Part shown: piece after piece, positions 9,094 to 18,007 of the stretch
Layout: every line of letters begins with the position of its first letter
Position numbering within the stretch: position 1 is the first letter of the stretch
NCBI RefSeq assembly: GCF_002812045.1
Contig: NZ_NPEG01000001.1
Span: 496,001-560,000 of the forward strand
Length of the DNA: 64,000 nt
Reading direction: 5' to 3'
DNA from: Leptospira haakeii
Lineage (GTDB): Bacteria > Spirochaetota > Leptospiria > Leptospirales > Leptospiraceae
Program-made: the position numbers and the translations under genes
Notes under the pieces: generated by a model
The model's input: only the letters and a program-made list of their open reading frames with translations
What the model was told of the DNA's origin: nothing
Database searches by the model: none

Positions 9094-10386
9094 CTAAACT
9101 GTTTTAGGCGTGTATCCTTTGATGCTAAAAAACCTTTTTTGAGAAACCAAAAAGCCTCCCAACACAAAGAATGAGATCAATGCAACCTGCTTCATTAGCT
9201 CAGGAAGATATTGTAAAGTCGCTACAGGAAGAACAGCAGTCAATTTTTCCACATGAGTAAAATCGAAAGGATACACATAGGTCAGCGTAGCGATAGAAGC
9301 CAGACGAATCAGCTCAGAAACAATCCCTGAAGTTTTTAGTTCGAAAATGGCACCTATATTCCAAAGAGTCCAAAGCACATAAAAACCTAAGACACACATT
9401 TCGAATAAAGGTAATTCTTTTTTGAATTCTAGATAAACCATAGAAGCTCCCAACCCGAAGAAGAACTGAGTGATGGAATATGCTAATAATGTATAAGGAA
9501 TATGTGTATTAAATTTTTGATAAGTAGCGCGATCTATCTCCGGAGGAACTACTGATTCTCCCAGATCTTTTGGCTTCCAACCTGGAGGTTTTATCCAAAC
9601 TAAAAATTTATCCTTCCAATTTTTGGTTTTCCAAGAAAGTTGAAATAACTCTTCGAAATAATGGAACTGTGTCCAAACTGGACTCCAAGTTTGCATAGGT
9701 TTTACAATCCCGAAAATAGGCTCTTCTTCTTCCTCTTTATAGGAGCCGAACATTCTGTCCCAGATCGCAAATGTTCCTGCGTAATTTTTATCTATATATT
9801 TAGGATCTCTTCCGTGGTGTACTCTATGTTGAGAAGGAGTGTTGAACACCCATTCGAAAATTCCCAATTTAGGGATCGCCCTAGTATGAAGCCAGAACTG
9901 ATAAGCAAAATTGATCTGGATACAAAGTAGGAACATGATAGGTGGAAACCCCATCAATGCTAAAGGAAGATAAAAAGGAAGGGAGAATGTATTTTGAGTG
10001 ACCCCTTGTCTTAAAGCCACTGTAAAATTATAATCTTCACTTTGGTGGTGAGCCACATGAGAAGCCCAGAAAATATTGATCTCATGCCCGAATCTATGAT
10101 ACCAATAATAGAAAAAATCCGCCAGAACGAAACAGAACACCCAACCTACCCAAGAATCGTTTGAAATATTCAATATTCCAAATTTTGCATATACCCAGGA
10201 ATACACTGCCATCAATCCTAGAGTGATAAACACTGTAAAGATCTGCATAAAGATCCCAGCTGAAAGATTATTGATAGAATCCTTAAAACGATAGAATGGT
10301 TTGTCGCCAAACACAGAATAAAGTAGTTCAACGACTACCAAAACGAAAAATACGGGAGTGATCAGTTCAATTATATTCTTTTCCAT
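9094..10386 (-). CDS. Sterol desaturase / fatty acid hydroxylase superfamily membrane protein
   Basis: This 430-residue integral membrane protein carries the di-iron histidine clusters of the family: HRFGHE, HVAHHQSE and HRVHHGRD at about residues 97-195. These bind a non-haem di-iron centre that hydroxylates or desaturates lipid substrates. Four or more hydrophobic segments flank the clusters, and the C-terminal 150 residues add three or four more. The extra C-terminal membrane part resembles the alkylglycerol monooxygenase branch, but the substrate cannot be told from sequence. The gene stands alone between two hairpin terminators. Confidence 0.9.
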   Translation of the reverse strand: MEKNIIELITPVFFVLVVVELLYSVFGDKPFYRFKDSINNLSAGIFMQIFTVFITLGLMAVYSWVYAKFGILNISNDSWVGWVFCFVLADFFYYWYHRFGHEINIFWASHVAHHQSEDYNFTVALRQGVTQNTFSLPFYLPLALMGFPPIMFLLCIQINFAYQFWLHTRAIPKLGIFEWVFNTPSQHRVHHGRDPKYIDKNYAGTFAIWDRMFGSYKEEEEEPIFGIVKPMQTWSPVWTQFHYFEELFQLSWKTKNWKDKFLVWIKPPGWKPKDLGESVVPPEIDRATYQKFNTHIPYTLLAYSITQFFFGLGASMVYLEFKKELPLFEMCVLGFYVLWTLWNIGAIFELKTSGIVSELIRLASIATLTYVYPFDFTHVEKLTAVLPVATLQYLPELMKQVALISFFVLGGFLVSQKRFFSIKGYTPKTV

Positions 10387-10429
10387 CTCTATTACCGAGT
10401 TTCGACTATCTCTGTAGCGATCATTCGGT

Positions 10430-10467
10430 CAAGAAAAAGAACCGAGGCGGTTTTTGAATTCCGCCTC
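10430..10467 (-). terminator. Rho-independent terminator after the FadL-type gene
   Basis: GAGGCGG (10444-10450) pairs with CCGCCTC (10461-10467). On the minus strand the hairpin is followed by a T-rich tract (GGTTCTTTTTCTT). It lies downstream of the porin gene that ends at 10523. Confidence 0.8.
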
Positions 10468-10522
10468 AGATGGAGCTATTAGATAACAGATGTTATTTTA
10501 TTTCCCCAGAAAGGAGAAATGA

Positions 10523-12088
10523 TTAGAAGAATAAGCTTACGGAGAAGTTTACGGACCAGATATATCCGCCGTAATTATAGCTTGGATTCCTTTCTGTAGG
10601 GAAAGTTTTATTGATCTCCACACTTTTCAACTGTTGGTTCGTGATTGCTAAATCAAAAATTACCGGATTTTTCAATCTGTCTTTCAAGAATGCAAAGTTC
10701 CTTCCATTGAAGATATAGGAAACCCCGACGGAATAGATCATACGATCATTATCCATCCAGTTGTTTTCTCCAGTGTAATGAGGAACAGGACTAGGTCGTT
10801 TTCCGATACCTCCTCTGAACTTCAAGAAAGGGCGGAAAGCATACTCTGCTCCCAAACGAACGTTGGTTGTATCATTGAAATTTAGAGGCTCGGAATATTT
10901 TTCCTTAATTCTAGAAAGTTTATATAAACTCCAAATCTCTCTGTTCACATCCACGTTTAATAAAAGTTTTTCTGTAGGTCTGAATCCGATACCGTAAGAC
11001 CAAACTCTTGGGTTGTACTGATCCAACAAAGCCAGATCGAAATCTAATTGGATCCCTAAAAGAGTAGTCTGGGCACGAGCAGGAATCGGGTCCGCAGACA
11101 AATATGTTTCTCTTTTATACGAAACCCCTGCACTCCACTTACCATAAGTGAATTGAAGTCCATAAGTAGGGTTAATAATCGGTTTTAAAGTTAGAACTAC
11201 TTGCGAATTTGCTTGTACAGGATCTGGAGAGATCGGAACATCTTTTAATAAGATCGCACCGGAACCACCTGCAAGTGCAGTGATACCAACTCCGGCAAAA
11301 AGACGATCTTTCCAAAGTTCAACACCGACCCCAGCCATGATGGTAGGACGTTCATTACTTTTTCCTGATTGAAGGTATCTAGGAACTGTCGGGTTTTGAT
11401 CGTTCACCACCATCAAGTTTCCGGAAGCAGGAACGATTGCATTCAATCCGAAACGGATGGTTCTACCTATATCGAAAATTTCGTTTAGGTTCATTGTAAA
11501 ACCCAAACCAACATAACTATCGTCAGGGTTCTTAGTGTTCTCGTTCTTAGGAGCGTTGTTCTTTAATGTAGGATTCGCGTAAGTCCCTAAAAAAGACACT
11601 TCATGATAAGGACGGTTCGGGCGGAGAAGAGGTTGATAAGTGAACATCCCCTTTCCCATATTCGCAAAGCCGTCTCTGAAATTAAACCAAGCTCTTTTGT
11701 ACCATTTATCCGGAGGTGCACCGGCTTCGGTTTGAGGCTCTGTGTTAAGCAAAGGACCTTCCTGAGGAATAGGATTCCCATTTGCATCCTTAGGAACTTC
11801 TCCGTTAGCTGCCGCTTCTTTATCTTTTTCTTTCTGTTCCCATTGAGCGATGAACAAATCTGCTTCGTTCAATCTTCCTAAACCGGCAACGTTATAGAAA
11901 ACCGCAGATGAGTTATTAACCGTAGCGGTAACTGCACCCGCCATCCCGGCTGCACCCGCATGGGCGCCATAAATATCCCCGTAACTACCGGCAGTCAGCT
12001 CAGATGTGCCGACTCCTAATATCCCCAAAACTGCGAGAATAATCCTCGACCCGGAGATAATTTTTTGACTAGAAACTCTGTTTCGCAT
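10523..12088 (-). CDS. FadL/TodX-family outer-membrane transport protein
   Basis: This 521-residue outer-membrane beta-barrel protein probably admits long-chain fatty acids or other hydrophobic molecules. After a signal peptide (cut near LTAGSYG) comes the FadL signature: AHAGAAGMAGAVTATVNNSS followed by AVFYNVAGL, which forms the N-terminal hatch. The rest alternates as beta strands and ends in an aromatic residue (SVSLFF), as barrel proteins do. A roughly 50-residue Pro/Asn-rich insert (GEVPKDANGNPIPQEG) follows the hatch and is unusual in length. AGGAAGGAAA precedes the ATG. Leptospires are known to use long-chain fatty acids as carbon source, which fits. It is monocistronic. Confidence 0.88.
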   Translation of the reverse strand: MRNRVSSQKIISGSRIILAVLGILGVGTSELTAGSYGDIYGAHAGAAGMAGAVTATVNNSSAVFYNVAGLGRLNEADLFIAQWEQKEKDKEAAANGEVPKDANGNPIPQEGPLLNTEPQTEAGAPPDKWYKRAWFNFRDGFANMGKGMFTYQPLLRPNRPYHEVSFLGTYANPTLKNNAPKNENTKNPDDSYVGLGFTMNLNEIFDIGRTIRFGLNAIVPASGNLMVVNDQNPTVPRYLQSGKSNERPTIMAGVGVELWKDRLFAGVGITALAGGSGAILLKDVPISPDPVQANSQVVLTLKPIINPTYGLQFTYGKWSAGVSYKRETYLSADPIPARAQTTLLGIQLDFDLALLDQYNPRVWSYGIGFRPTEKLLLNVDVNREIWSLYKLSRIKEKYSEPLNFNDTTNVRLGAEYAFRPFLKFRGGIGKRPSPVPHYTGENNWMDNDRMIYSVGVSYIFNGRNFAFLKDRLKNPVIFDLAITNQQLKSVEINKTFPTERNPSYNYGGYIWSVNFSVSLFF

Positions 12089-12358
12089 TTTCCTTCCTGC
12101 TTTGAACCAATTCCATAACTTATCCTAGCCCATCTAGAATTGGCTGATCTCTTTATTACACATCAGTTATTTTTTAAAAATTTTCCGTATCTTAGCGGAA
12201 AGGTCAAAATTGTCCACTAAAATCAAAAAAAGAGCCCTTGGTCATTTTTATCCATAAAATAGTAAAAATAGCCAAAAAAAGAAGATAAATATTGATTATT
12301 GTAAAAGAATGAACGCTACATATATTTTTAGGTTTTAAAGAAGGACCAAAAATCCAAT

Positions 12359-14209
12359 TTAAGCGCCTGAAACCGGCTTAGTGGACCGAGTCTTTTCAAA
12401 ATATATCGAAATAATGTCAGCGTAACGTAAATAACCCAAATATTTTCCATTCTCTCCCACAGGAATCTTATCCATCCCCATATCCAAGAGAGTTTTAAAT
12501 GCAGTTGCTAGGTTTGTTCGAACGGAAATCGGCAGAATTGATGTGTCAGTCACATCTTTCACAAGGATCAGATTCTGAGTGAGATCCCTGCCTTCTAAAA
12601 ATAAGCGGCTTGTACGTAAGGAAATCATTCCGAAGTAGTTTCCATTTTCTTCCAGAACGATATAGTCGCTTGCATTGATCTTCAACGCTTCTTCTTCCAA
12701 CTGAGAAAGGAGGGTAGAAGTTTTAACCTCTGCAATATTTCTAAGTTTGCCCCGGATATCTTGGATGAGGATACCTTCTAATAAATCACGATTCATATCC
12801 CAGTCATGAGCTGGAGATTGGAAGCGAGTGTTCTTCTGGCTTTTATACAAATTCAATTTATGAGAAAGGACAAAAGTGGTGATCGAAACAATCATCAAAG
12901 GTGGAAGAAGAGAATAACTCCCTATTATCTCGCAGATCATCACCATTCCAGCAATTGGAGCACTCGCTATTCCCGCATAAAATGCCCCCATCCCCACAAG
13001 CACGAAAGAAGCGACAGATACTTGGTAGCCCAAGACTAATTTTGCAAATGTTCCAAGAGCTCCTCCTAACATCCCGCCTATAAATAAAGAAGGACCGAAC
13101 ATTCCGGCAGATCCACCACTACCGATCGTAAATGAAGTAGTAATAATTTTTAAAAAAGCGAGTAGTAGGAAGAAGATTATGATCTGCAAATCCTGAGTTA
13201 GATAAGAAGTGTAATTTGGAAATTGAAAACTGCCTTCCAATACATCTTGTAAAACGCCTGCTCCAGTCCCGAGTACTTCCGGCAGAAAATAACCGATGAT
13301 ACCTACAGGGATTCCACCTAATGCAGGTTTTAGCCACATTGGAAGTTTCAAAGACTTAGACCATTCTTGTATGAATTGAAATACCTTAATTAAAAAGGCT
13401 CCGTTCAAATAACAAACAATCCCTAAAAACAAATAAAAGATAAGTTCCTTATACTCTATAAATCCTATCTCAGGAACCTTATACACGGAACCGAACCCAT
13501 TAAAAGAAGAATATGTTAAGAATGCTGTCACGGAAGAAATGATACATGGAACCAATGTATCACTTTCTATATCTTCCCTGTATACCATCTCAACGGAAGT
13601 TAACGCACCTCCTAAAGGAGCATGAAAGATTGCACCAAGCCCACCTGCAGTTCCCGCGAGTAATAAGGTGCGTCTTGCTCTTGCTCCTGCCTTAGTCAAG
13701 TTTGCGACCAAGGAACCGAATCCTGCACCAATTAGAGAGATAGGACCTTCTTTACCTCCGCTTCCTCCGGAAGATAATGTGAATATAGTCGCGACTGACT
13801 TGATTAAAGGGACCTTAGGATCTACTTTACCTTCTTTATTATGAAAAGAATCGATCAGCGAATCTGTTCCAGTGCCGGCTGAATCAGGAGAAAATTTCCA
13901 GATAACTAAACCTGCGATCAAACCTCCCAAAATGGGAAGAACCAGAAGTGCCCATCTTCCTAAAAAGATATACGTGATCGGCTCGAGAGAAACAAAATAC
14001 TCTCCACCTGAATGTGTATTATGTAAACCTGATATAGATTCTAAAGAAATGTATTCCGCCCAGGCAAGCGCCCTAGAAAATAGCAGGGCTCCTAAGCCGG
14101 AAACGATCCCTGTCAGAACACAATATAAATATAAGGACCTTCTGCCCTTAATTGTGAAATAAGATGAGATTGGCCTTTGCCGGAATTCAGCGTAGATATT
14201 TCCGAACAT
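12359..14209 (-). CDS. ClC-family chloride channel/transporter with C-terminal CBS pair
   Basis: The protein has 616 residues: about 10-12 membrane helices to residue 450, then two CBS domains at about 480-605, which usually bind adenine nucleotides. The gating glutamate motif GKEGP is present near residue 150 and GSAGMFGP near 365. The first selectivity motif reads GTGTD rather than GSGIP. At the position of the internal proton glutamate of H+/Cl- exchangers it has Met (VEMVYRE), which is more like ClC channels. It begins about 10 bases after the end of the next upstream gene and is probably co-transcribed with it and the CPBP protease. Confidence 0.9.
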   Translation of the reverse strand: MFGNIYAEFRQRPISSYFTIKGRRSLYLYCVLTGIVSGLGALLFSRALAWAEYISLESISGLHNTHSGGEYFVSLEPITYIFLGRWALLVLPILGGLIAGLVIWKFSPDSAGTGTDSLIDSFHNKEGKVDPKVPLIKSVATIFTLSSGGSGGKEGPISLIGAGFGSLVANLTKAGARARRTLLLAGTAGGLGAIFHAPLGGALTSVEMVYREDIESDTLVPCIISSVTAFLTYSSFNGFGSVYKVPEIGFIEYKELIFYLFLGIVCYLNGAFLIKVFQFIQEWSKSLKLPMWLKPALGGIPVGIIGYFLPEVLGTGAGVLQDVLEGSFQFPNYTSYLTQDLQIIIFFLLLAFLKIITTSFTIGSGGSAGMFGPSLFIGGMLGGALGTFAKLVLGYQVSVASFVLVGMGAFYAGIASAPIAGMVMICEIIGSYSLLPPLMIVSITTFVLSHKLNLYKSQKNTRFQSPAHDWDMNRDLLEGILIQDIRGKLRNIAEVKTSTLLSQLEEEALKINASDYIVLEENGNYFGMISLRTSRLFLEGRDLTQNLILVKDVTDTSILPISVRTNLATAFKTLLDMGMDKIPVGENGKYLGYLRYADIISIYFEKTRSTKPVSGA

Positions 14210-14218
14210 AAAGGATCT

Positions 14219-15013
14219 TTAAAATGATTTGGAAACCGAAATTTCCATGATCCGATTGTGGGTATAAGTATCCTGCCAACCGCCGATCATTCTATATAAT
14301 CTAGGAAGGATTAATAAACCTATAAACACAGGTGCTCCTGGCGAATCCATTACGTTTCCAGAAGCAGTAGGCTTAAGGAAATAAGATTCAAGAGCACTAT
14401 TCTTTTCCATCGTAGTGGTCGCATAATAATATCCGATACCTGCAAGTAAAAGATCTAATCCGATATAGCCGAACATACTTTTGAGTCTATCTGAACCCCC
14501 ATAGACCGGAGATTTATAAGAATTATAAAAAACAGAGGCAGCAGGATGGACTATCGCCAAGGACTCACTCCAAAAATAACTCTTACGATAAGGTTCGAAC
14601 TTTGCGTCTTCCGAAACATCGGTATAATTCGTAAGTCCTCCCGTTAATTCTTTTTTAGTAAGTTCTTCTTGTAGAAAATTTCTAAAAATTCTTTCGGTCC
14701 CCTTTTTAGAAGATTCAATTCGGATTAAACTCATCTTCTCTCTTTTTGCTAGCCCTAAAACGAATACATCCAGCTGCAAGGGAGAATACCATTTTGAAGT
14801 ATATCTAAATGCAAAACCTTTCGTGTTTTGATTAGATAATACTCTATCATAAGTCAGTCGATTCAATGCGGATAGAAGCCTTGTATCGTTTTCCCCTGGA
14901 TCACCTTCTAATTCGAAAACTTCTCCAGCGTATGTAGAAGAGATAGAAGACAAAAAGAAAAATAGAAATAAGGTCTTTAGGATTTTATGTTTAAATCTTT
15001 TTTGCATGTTCAT
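14219..15013 (-). CDS. Unknown exported or membrane protein
   Basis: This 264-residue protein has a signal peptide (cleavage near STYAGEV) and a hydrophobic stretch at about 185-205 (YIGLDLLLAGIGYYYATTT). Another weakly hydrophobic region follows (VFIGLLILPRLYRM). The C-terminus is MEISVSKSF, with a terminal Phe. I do not recognise a family. Its ATG overlaps the stop of the upstream CPBP protease gene (TAATG) and the ClC gene follows 9 bases later, so the three are probably one operon. A second ATG two codons downstream is possible. Confidence 0.75.
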   Translation of the reverse strand: MNMQKRFKHKILKTLFLFFFLSSISSTYAGEVFELEGDPGENDTRLLSALNRLTYDRVLSNQNTKGFAFRYTSKWYSPLQLDVFVLGLAKREKMSLIRIESSKKGTERIFRNFLQEELTKKELTGGLTNYTDVSEDAKFEPYRKSYFWSESLAIVHPAASVFYNSYKSPVYGGSDRLKSMFGYIGLDLLLAGIGYYYATTTMEKNSALESYFLKPTASGNVMDSPGAPVFIGLLILPRLYRMIGGWQDTYTHNRIMEISVSKSF

Positions 15014-15873
15014 TAAGAGATCCGATCCCCGAGCAGAAATCCGGCCAAAAGCATGGATGCATTATAAGTGATATGTGCAGTCACAGGCACCCATATATTA
15101 CCGGTTTTTAAATAAGAAATTCCGAATGAAAGTCCCACAAATATAAGAAGGATCGGAGCCACGTAAGATCCTCCATTAAAATGTACCACTCCGAATATGA
15201 CGGAAGTAATGATAAGTCCGATGGAACCTATGTTTTTTTCCTCAAAGTATTTTAATAAAAATCCTCTAAAGAAAAATTCTTCAAAAATCCCGGCCCCGAA
15301 AGCGATCGCAAGCACGGTCCATCCTAATAGCTTCCAATTCATGTAAAGGTTTTTAGTGAGAATGATCTCTAAATAATTGGATTGAGGTTTGCCTATGATA
15401 AAAAAGATCAAACTACTTGCTACATTCACAAAACAGAATGTGGCAAATCCAGTTGCAATACCCGCAAGTATATCTCTTCCATTTGCCGAATCGGTGAATT
15501 CTGCAGTTTCTATCCTTGCGATCTTTCGGATAAAAAAGTAAGAAGGTACTAAAAAGCATAATCCCCAGATGATCCTGTCCAAGGACAATAACCAAGGGCG
15601 TTTAGTAACTACAAACTCTGTGTATTCTCGAATAGCTTTTTCGGCAGAGGCAGGTTCATTCCAAGCCACTTCGGAAGATACCGTGTTTACTACTTCTTTT
15701 GTTTTAACGAAGTTTTGTTTAGGAGTTTTGAGAGATAAGGTGCTCTCCACTTGGAAGCGGGTTACCCTCATATAGGAATACATACCGATGAACAGTACGA
15801 AAACCTGGATCAGACCCATAAGCAAAACGTCTCTGCCGGGTGCAAGTTTTTGATCTTCCTTTTCTAAATCCAT
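15013..15873 (-). CDS. CPBP-family intramembrane glutamic protease
   Basis: The protein of 286 residues from the ATG at 15873 (an in-frame TTG at 15891 is less likely) has about seven membrane helices. The three CPBP/Abi motifs are intact: EEFFFRG near residue 205, GVVHFN near 240 and HITYNAS near 270. This family (Rce1/CAAX-protease relatives) cleaves proteins within the membrane using paired Glu and His residues; bacterial substrates are mostly unknown. A long periplasmic loop between helices 1 and 2 (about 45-100) is extra. It heads the operon with the unknown protein and the ClC gene, divergent from the M23 peptidase gene. Confidence 0.88.
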   Translation of the reverse strand: MDLEKEDQKLAPGRDVLLMGLIQVFVLFIGMYSYMRVTRFQVESTLSLKTPKQNFVKTKEVVNTVSSEVAWNEPASAEKAIREYTEFVVTKRPWLLSLDRIIWGLCFLVPSYFFIRKIARIETAEFTDSANGRDILAGIATGFATFCFVNVASSLIFFIIGKPQSNYLEIILTKNLYMNWKLLGWTVLAIAFGAGIFEEFFFRGFLLKYFEEKNIGSIGLIITSVIFGVVHFNGGSYVAPILLIFVGLSFGISYLKTGNIWVPVTAHITYNASMLLAGFLLGDRIS

Positions 15874-15952
15874 TCCAAAGGGCCCTTCCAATCATTTATG
15901 AGGGATTTTTTGCGTCATTGTTTTTTTATAATCTGCCGACTATAGAAAAGAT

Positions 15953-16867
15953 ATGCCTTCCTTCAAAAGACATCTCATAATTTTGTTATCTGCACTCACA
16001 CTAATCTCTCTGAGCGAGGTCCAAGCGGTCTACGATCGTCTTCCCTTAAAAAGTTTAGAATATTCGGATACTAAGATCATCCGAGTCAGAGAAGAAATAA
16101 AATATAACCTTCAAATTTCAGTTTCCAACTTGGACCAAAAAGATCTGGTCCATCTTAGATTCCTAGTCTACAAAGTTGGAGCCAAGGATACTTTTTTTAA
16201 GATCATGGCCAGGACCGGAATGGACTTGGACACTCTTTCTTCAGTGAACGAATTAGCTTCTCCCCAAGACATATTTCCTGGGATGGAACTTTTAATCCCG
16301 AACATGAGAGGAGTTTACGACTCGGAAGAACATTCTCCGGACGAATCCTCGCGCAAAAAAGTCGCGGCCCGTTTTCGGATCTCTCCCAAATTCTTATACT
16401 ATGATGACCTCAGAAAATCCTGGTTCGTTCCAGGAAGAGGATTACCTAAAGAAGAGAAAAACTTTTTTTATGGATTAGTATTCTCAGATCCATTAGCGGA
16501 AGAAGGAAGACTAAGTTCCAAGTTCGGAAGAAGAAGAGACCCTTTCACTAAAAAGGACACATTTCATGGCGGAATCGATCTAGCTGCAGAAGAAGGAACT
16601 CCTGTATATGCATCTGCAGATGGGGAGGTTTCTTTTTCAGGAACAAGAGGTGGATACGGAAGCCTGATCGTTCTAAAACATGGATTGGGTTACGAAACCA
16701 AGTATGGACATTTAAGTAAATTATTGGTCTCTCCGGGTACAAGGGTCAAAAAAGGACAATTGATCGGAGAAGTCGGAATGAGCGGAAGAGCCACCGGATT
16801 TCATTTACATTTTGAAGTATTGAGAAATAGTTTGAGACAGAGGCCCATTTTTAAGGGTCATGTCTGA
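15953..16867 (+). CDS. LysM and M23 metallopeptidase, cell-wall hydrolase
   Basis: This 304-residue secreted protein has a signal peptide (cut near SEVQAVYD), a LysM-like peptidoglycan-binding region at about 75-115 (TFFKIMARTGMDLDTLSSVN), and a C-terminal LytM/M23 zinc peptidase domain from about 185. The zinc ligands are seen in FHGGIDLA and HLHFE, together with YGHLSK. The domain ends near the last residue, as is normal. It should cut peptidoglycan cross-bridges in the periplasm during growth or division. Some EnvC/NlpD-type family members lack zinc ligands and only activate amidases; here the ligands appear present. The stop overlaps the next ATG (TGATG). Confidence 0.92.
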   Translation: MPSFKRHLIILLSALTLISLSEVQAVYDRLPLKSLEYSDTKIIRVREEIKYNLQISVSNLDQKDLVHLRFLVYKVGAKDTFFKIMARTGMDLDTLSSVNELASPQDIFPGMELLIPNMRGVYDSEEHSPDESSRKKVAARFRISPKFLYYDDLRKSWFVPGRGLPKEEKNFFYGLVFSDPLAEEGRLSSKFGRRRDPFTKKDTFHGGIDLAAEEGTPVYASADGEVSFSGTRGGYGSLIVLKHGLGYETKYGHLSKLLVSPGTRVKKGQLIGEVGMSGRATGFHLHFEVLRNSLRQRPIFKGHV

Positions 16868-17964
16868 TGTTCCGATCTCTTTCTAATCCAGGTATTAGGA
16901 TACTTATTCCTTCCATTTTTCTATTCCTAATTTTCGGGAGCTTTATTCTATTCGGTTGGACCAAAACCGACCCTACAGAACATGATCCGGATGATATTAT
17001 TCGCCAAGAAGAAAGAGATATATTATTTATATCTAATGTAGTAAACGAAAAATCACCTATAGAAAAACCTTTCGGTCTTGCAATTGATTCGAGGGGATCC
17101 ATTTATACAGGTTCTTCAGATGGAAATATTTATAAGATCAAGACCGATGGACAAACGGAATTATTTGCCAAAACTTCCGGGAGAGTATTGGGAATCGCTT
17201 TCGATGGAAAAGAAAATTTAGTCGCCTGTGTTTCAGGACTAGGACTCGCATTTTATGATTCTAAAGGAAATGAGAATGTTCTACTCAGAGAAGATTCAGA
17301 AGGAAACCCGTTAACAAATCTGTACGGCTTGGATATCGCATCCGATGGAACCGTTTATTTTACGGAAGTTAGTAGAAAGTTTTCTTACGAAGATTCCTAT
17401 TTGGAAGAATTAGAATCCAAACCGAACGGTAGAATTCTTTCTTATAATCCAAGGACCCAAGAAGTAAAAACAGTTTTAGAAGATCTATACCAACCAACCG
17501 GGATCAGTTTATCTTCTTCTGAAGACTTTTTGGTTTTTGGAGAAAAGTATAGGCATCGTGTTTCTCGTTTTTGGCTAAAAGGGAAGAAGGCCGGTAAAGA
17601 TCAGTTCTTTATCACACATCTTCCTGGAAGCCCTGCGTTGATCAGCTCCGATTCTCAGAGAAACTTTTGGATCGCTCTATCTTCTCCGAGACATATAGCG
17701 ATCGATAAGATACAAAACTTTCCACTTTTAAAAAAGGCAATCGCATCACTGCCATTCTTCTTTAAACCTTTAGAAGGAGAATTAGCTTATATCCTTTCCA
17801 TGAATGAAGAAGGAGATATTAGTCTTTCTTTAATCGATAATACTTCGGATAAATTGGGATCGATTACTTCTGCTTTGCAATATGGATCGGGAGTTTTACT
17901 TGCAGGATTTTCCACTCAAAAAGTATGGAAGTGGAAGTTTGAAACTTTAGAAATGTTTTTCTAA
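16867..17964 (+). CDS. Strictosidine-synthase-like beta-propeller protein, membrane anchored
   Basis: This 365-residue protein has an N-terminal hydrophobic anchor (about 10-32) and a six-bladed beta-propeller of the SMP-30/strictosidine synthase type. Family features are KPFGLAIDSRGSIYTGSSDG, GLDIASDGTVYFTEVS, FGEKYRHRVSRFW, and LPGSPALISSDSQRNFWIAL. Bacterial and animal members (APMAP-like) are thought to be lactone or ester hydrolases or not enzymatic at all; the substrate here is unknown. The ATG overlaps the preceding M23 stop by one base, so the two are translationally coupled. It is followed by a terminator shared with the convergent cys operon. Confidence 0.82.
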   Translation: MFRSLSNPGIRILIPSIFLFLIFGSFILFGWTKTDPTEHDPDDIIRQEERDILFISNVVNEKSPIEKPFGLAIDSRGSIYTGSSDGNIYKIKTDGQTELFAKTSGRVLGIAFDGKENLVACVSGLGLAFYDSKGNENVLLREDSEGNPLTNLYGLDIASDGTVYFTEVSRKFSYEDSYLEELESKPNGRILSYNPRTQEVKTVLEDLYQPTGISLSSSEDFLVFGEKYRHRVSRFWLKGKKAGKDQFFITHLPGSPALISSDSQRNFWIALSSPRHIAIDKIQNFPLLKKAIASLPFFFKPLEGELAYILSMNEEGDISLSLIDNTSDKLGSITSALQYGSGVLLAGFSTQKVWKWKFETLEMFF

Positions 17965-17966
17965 AC

Positions 17967-17994
17967 AAAAAAGCGCCCCGATTGGAGCGCTTTT
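17967..17994. terminator. Bidirectional rho-independent terminator between convergent genes
   Basis: AAAAGCGC and GCGCTTTT pair around a short loop, extended by CC/GG across one mismatch. The minus-strand side has a run of six T after the stem and serves the cysI end at 18008. The plus-strand side has four T and serves the propeller gene. Confidence 0.85.
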
Positions 17995-18007
17995 GAAAAG
18001 ACGGGAA

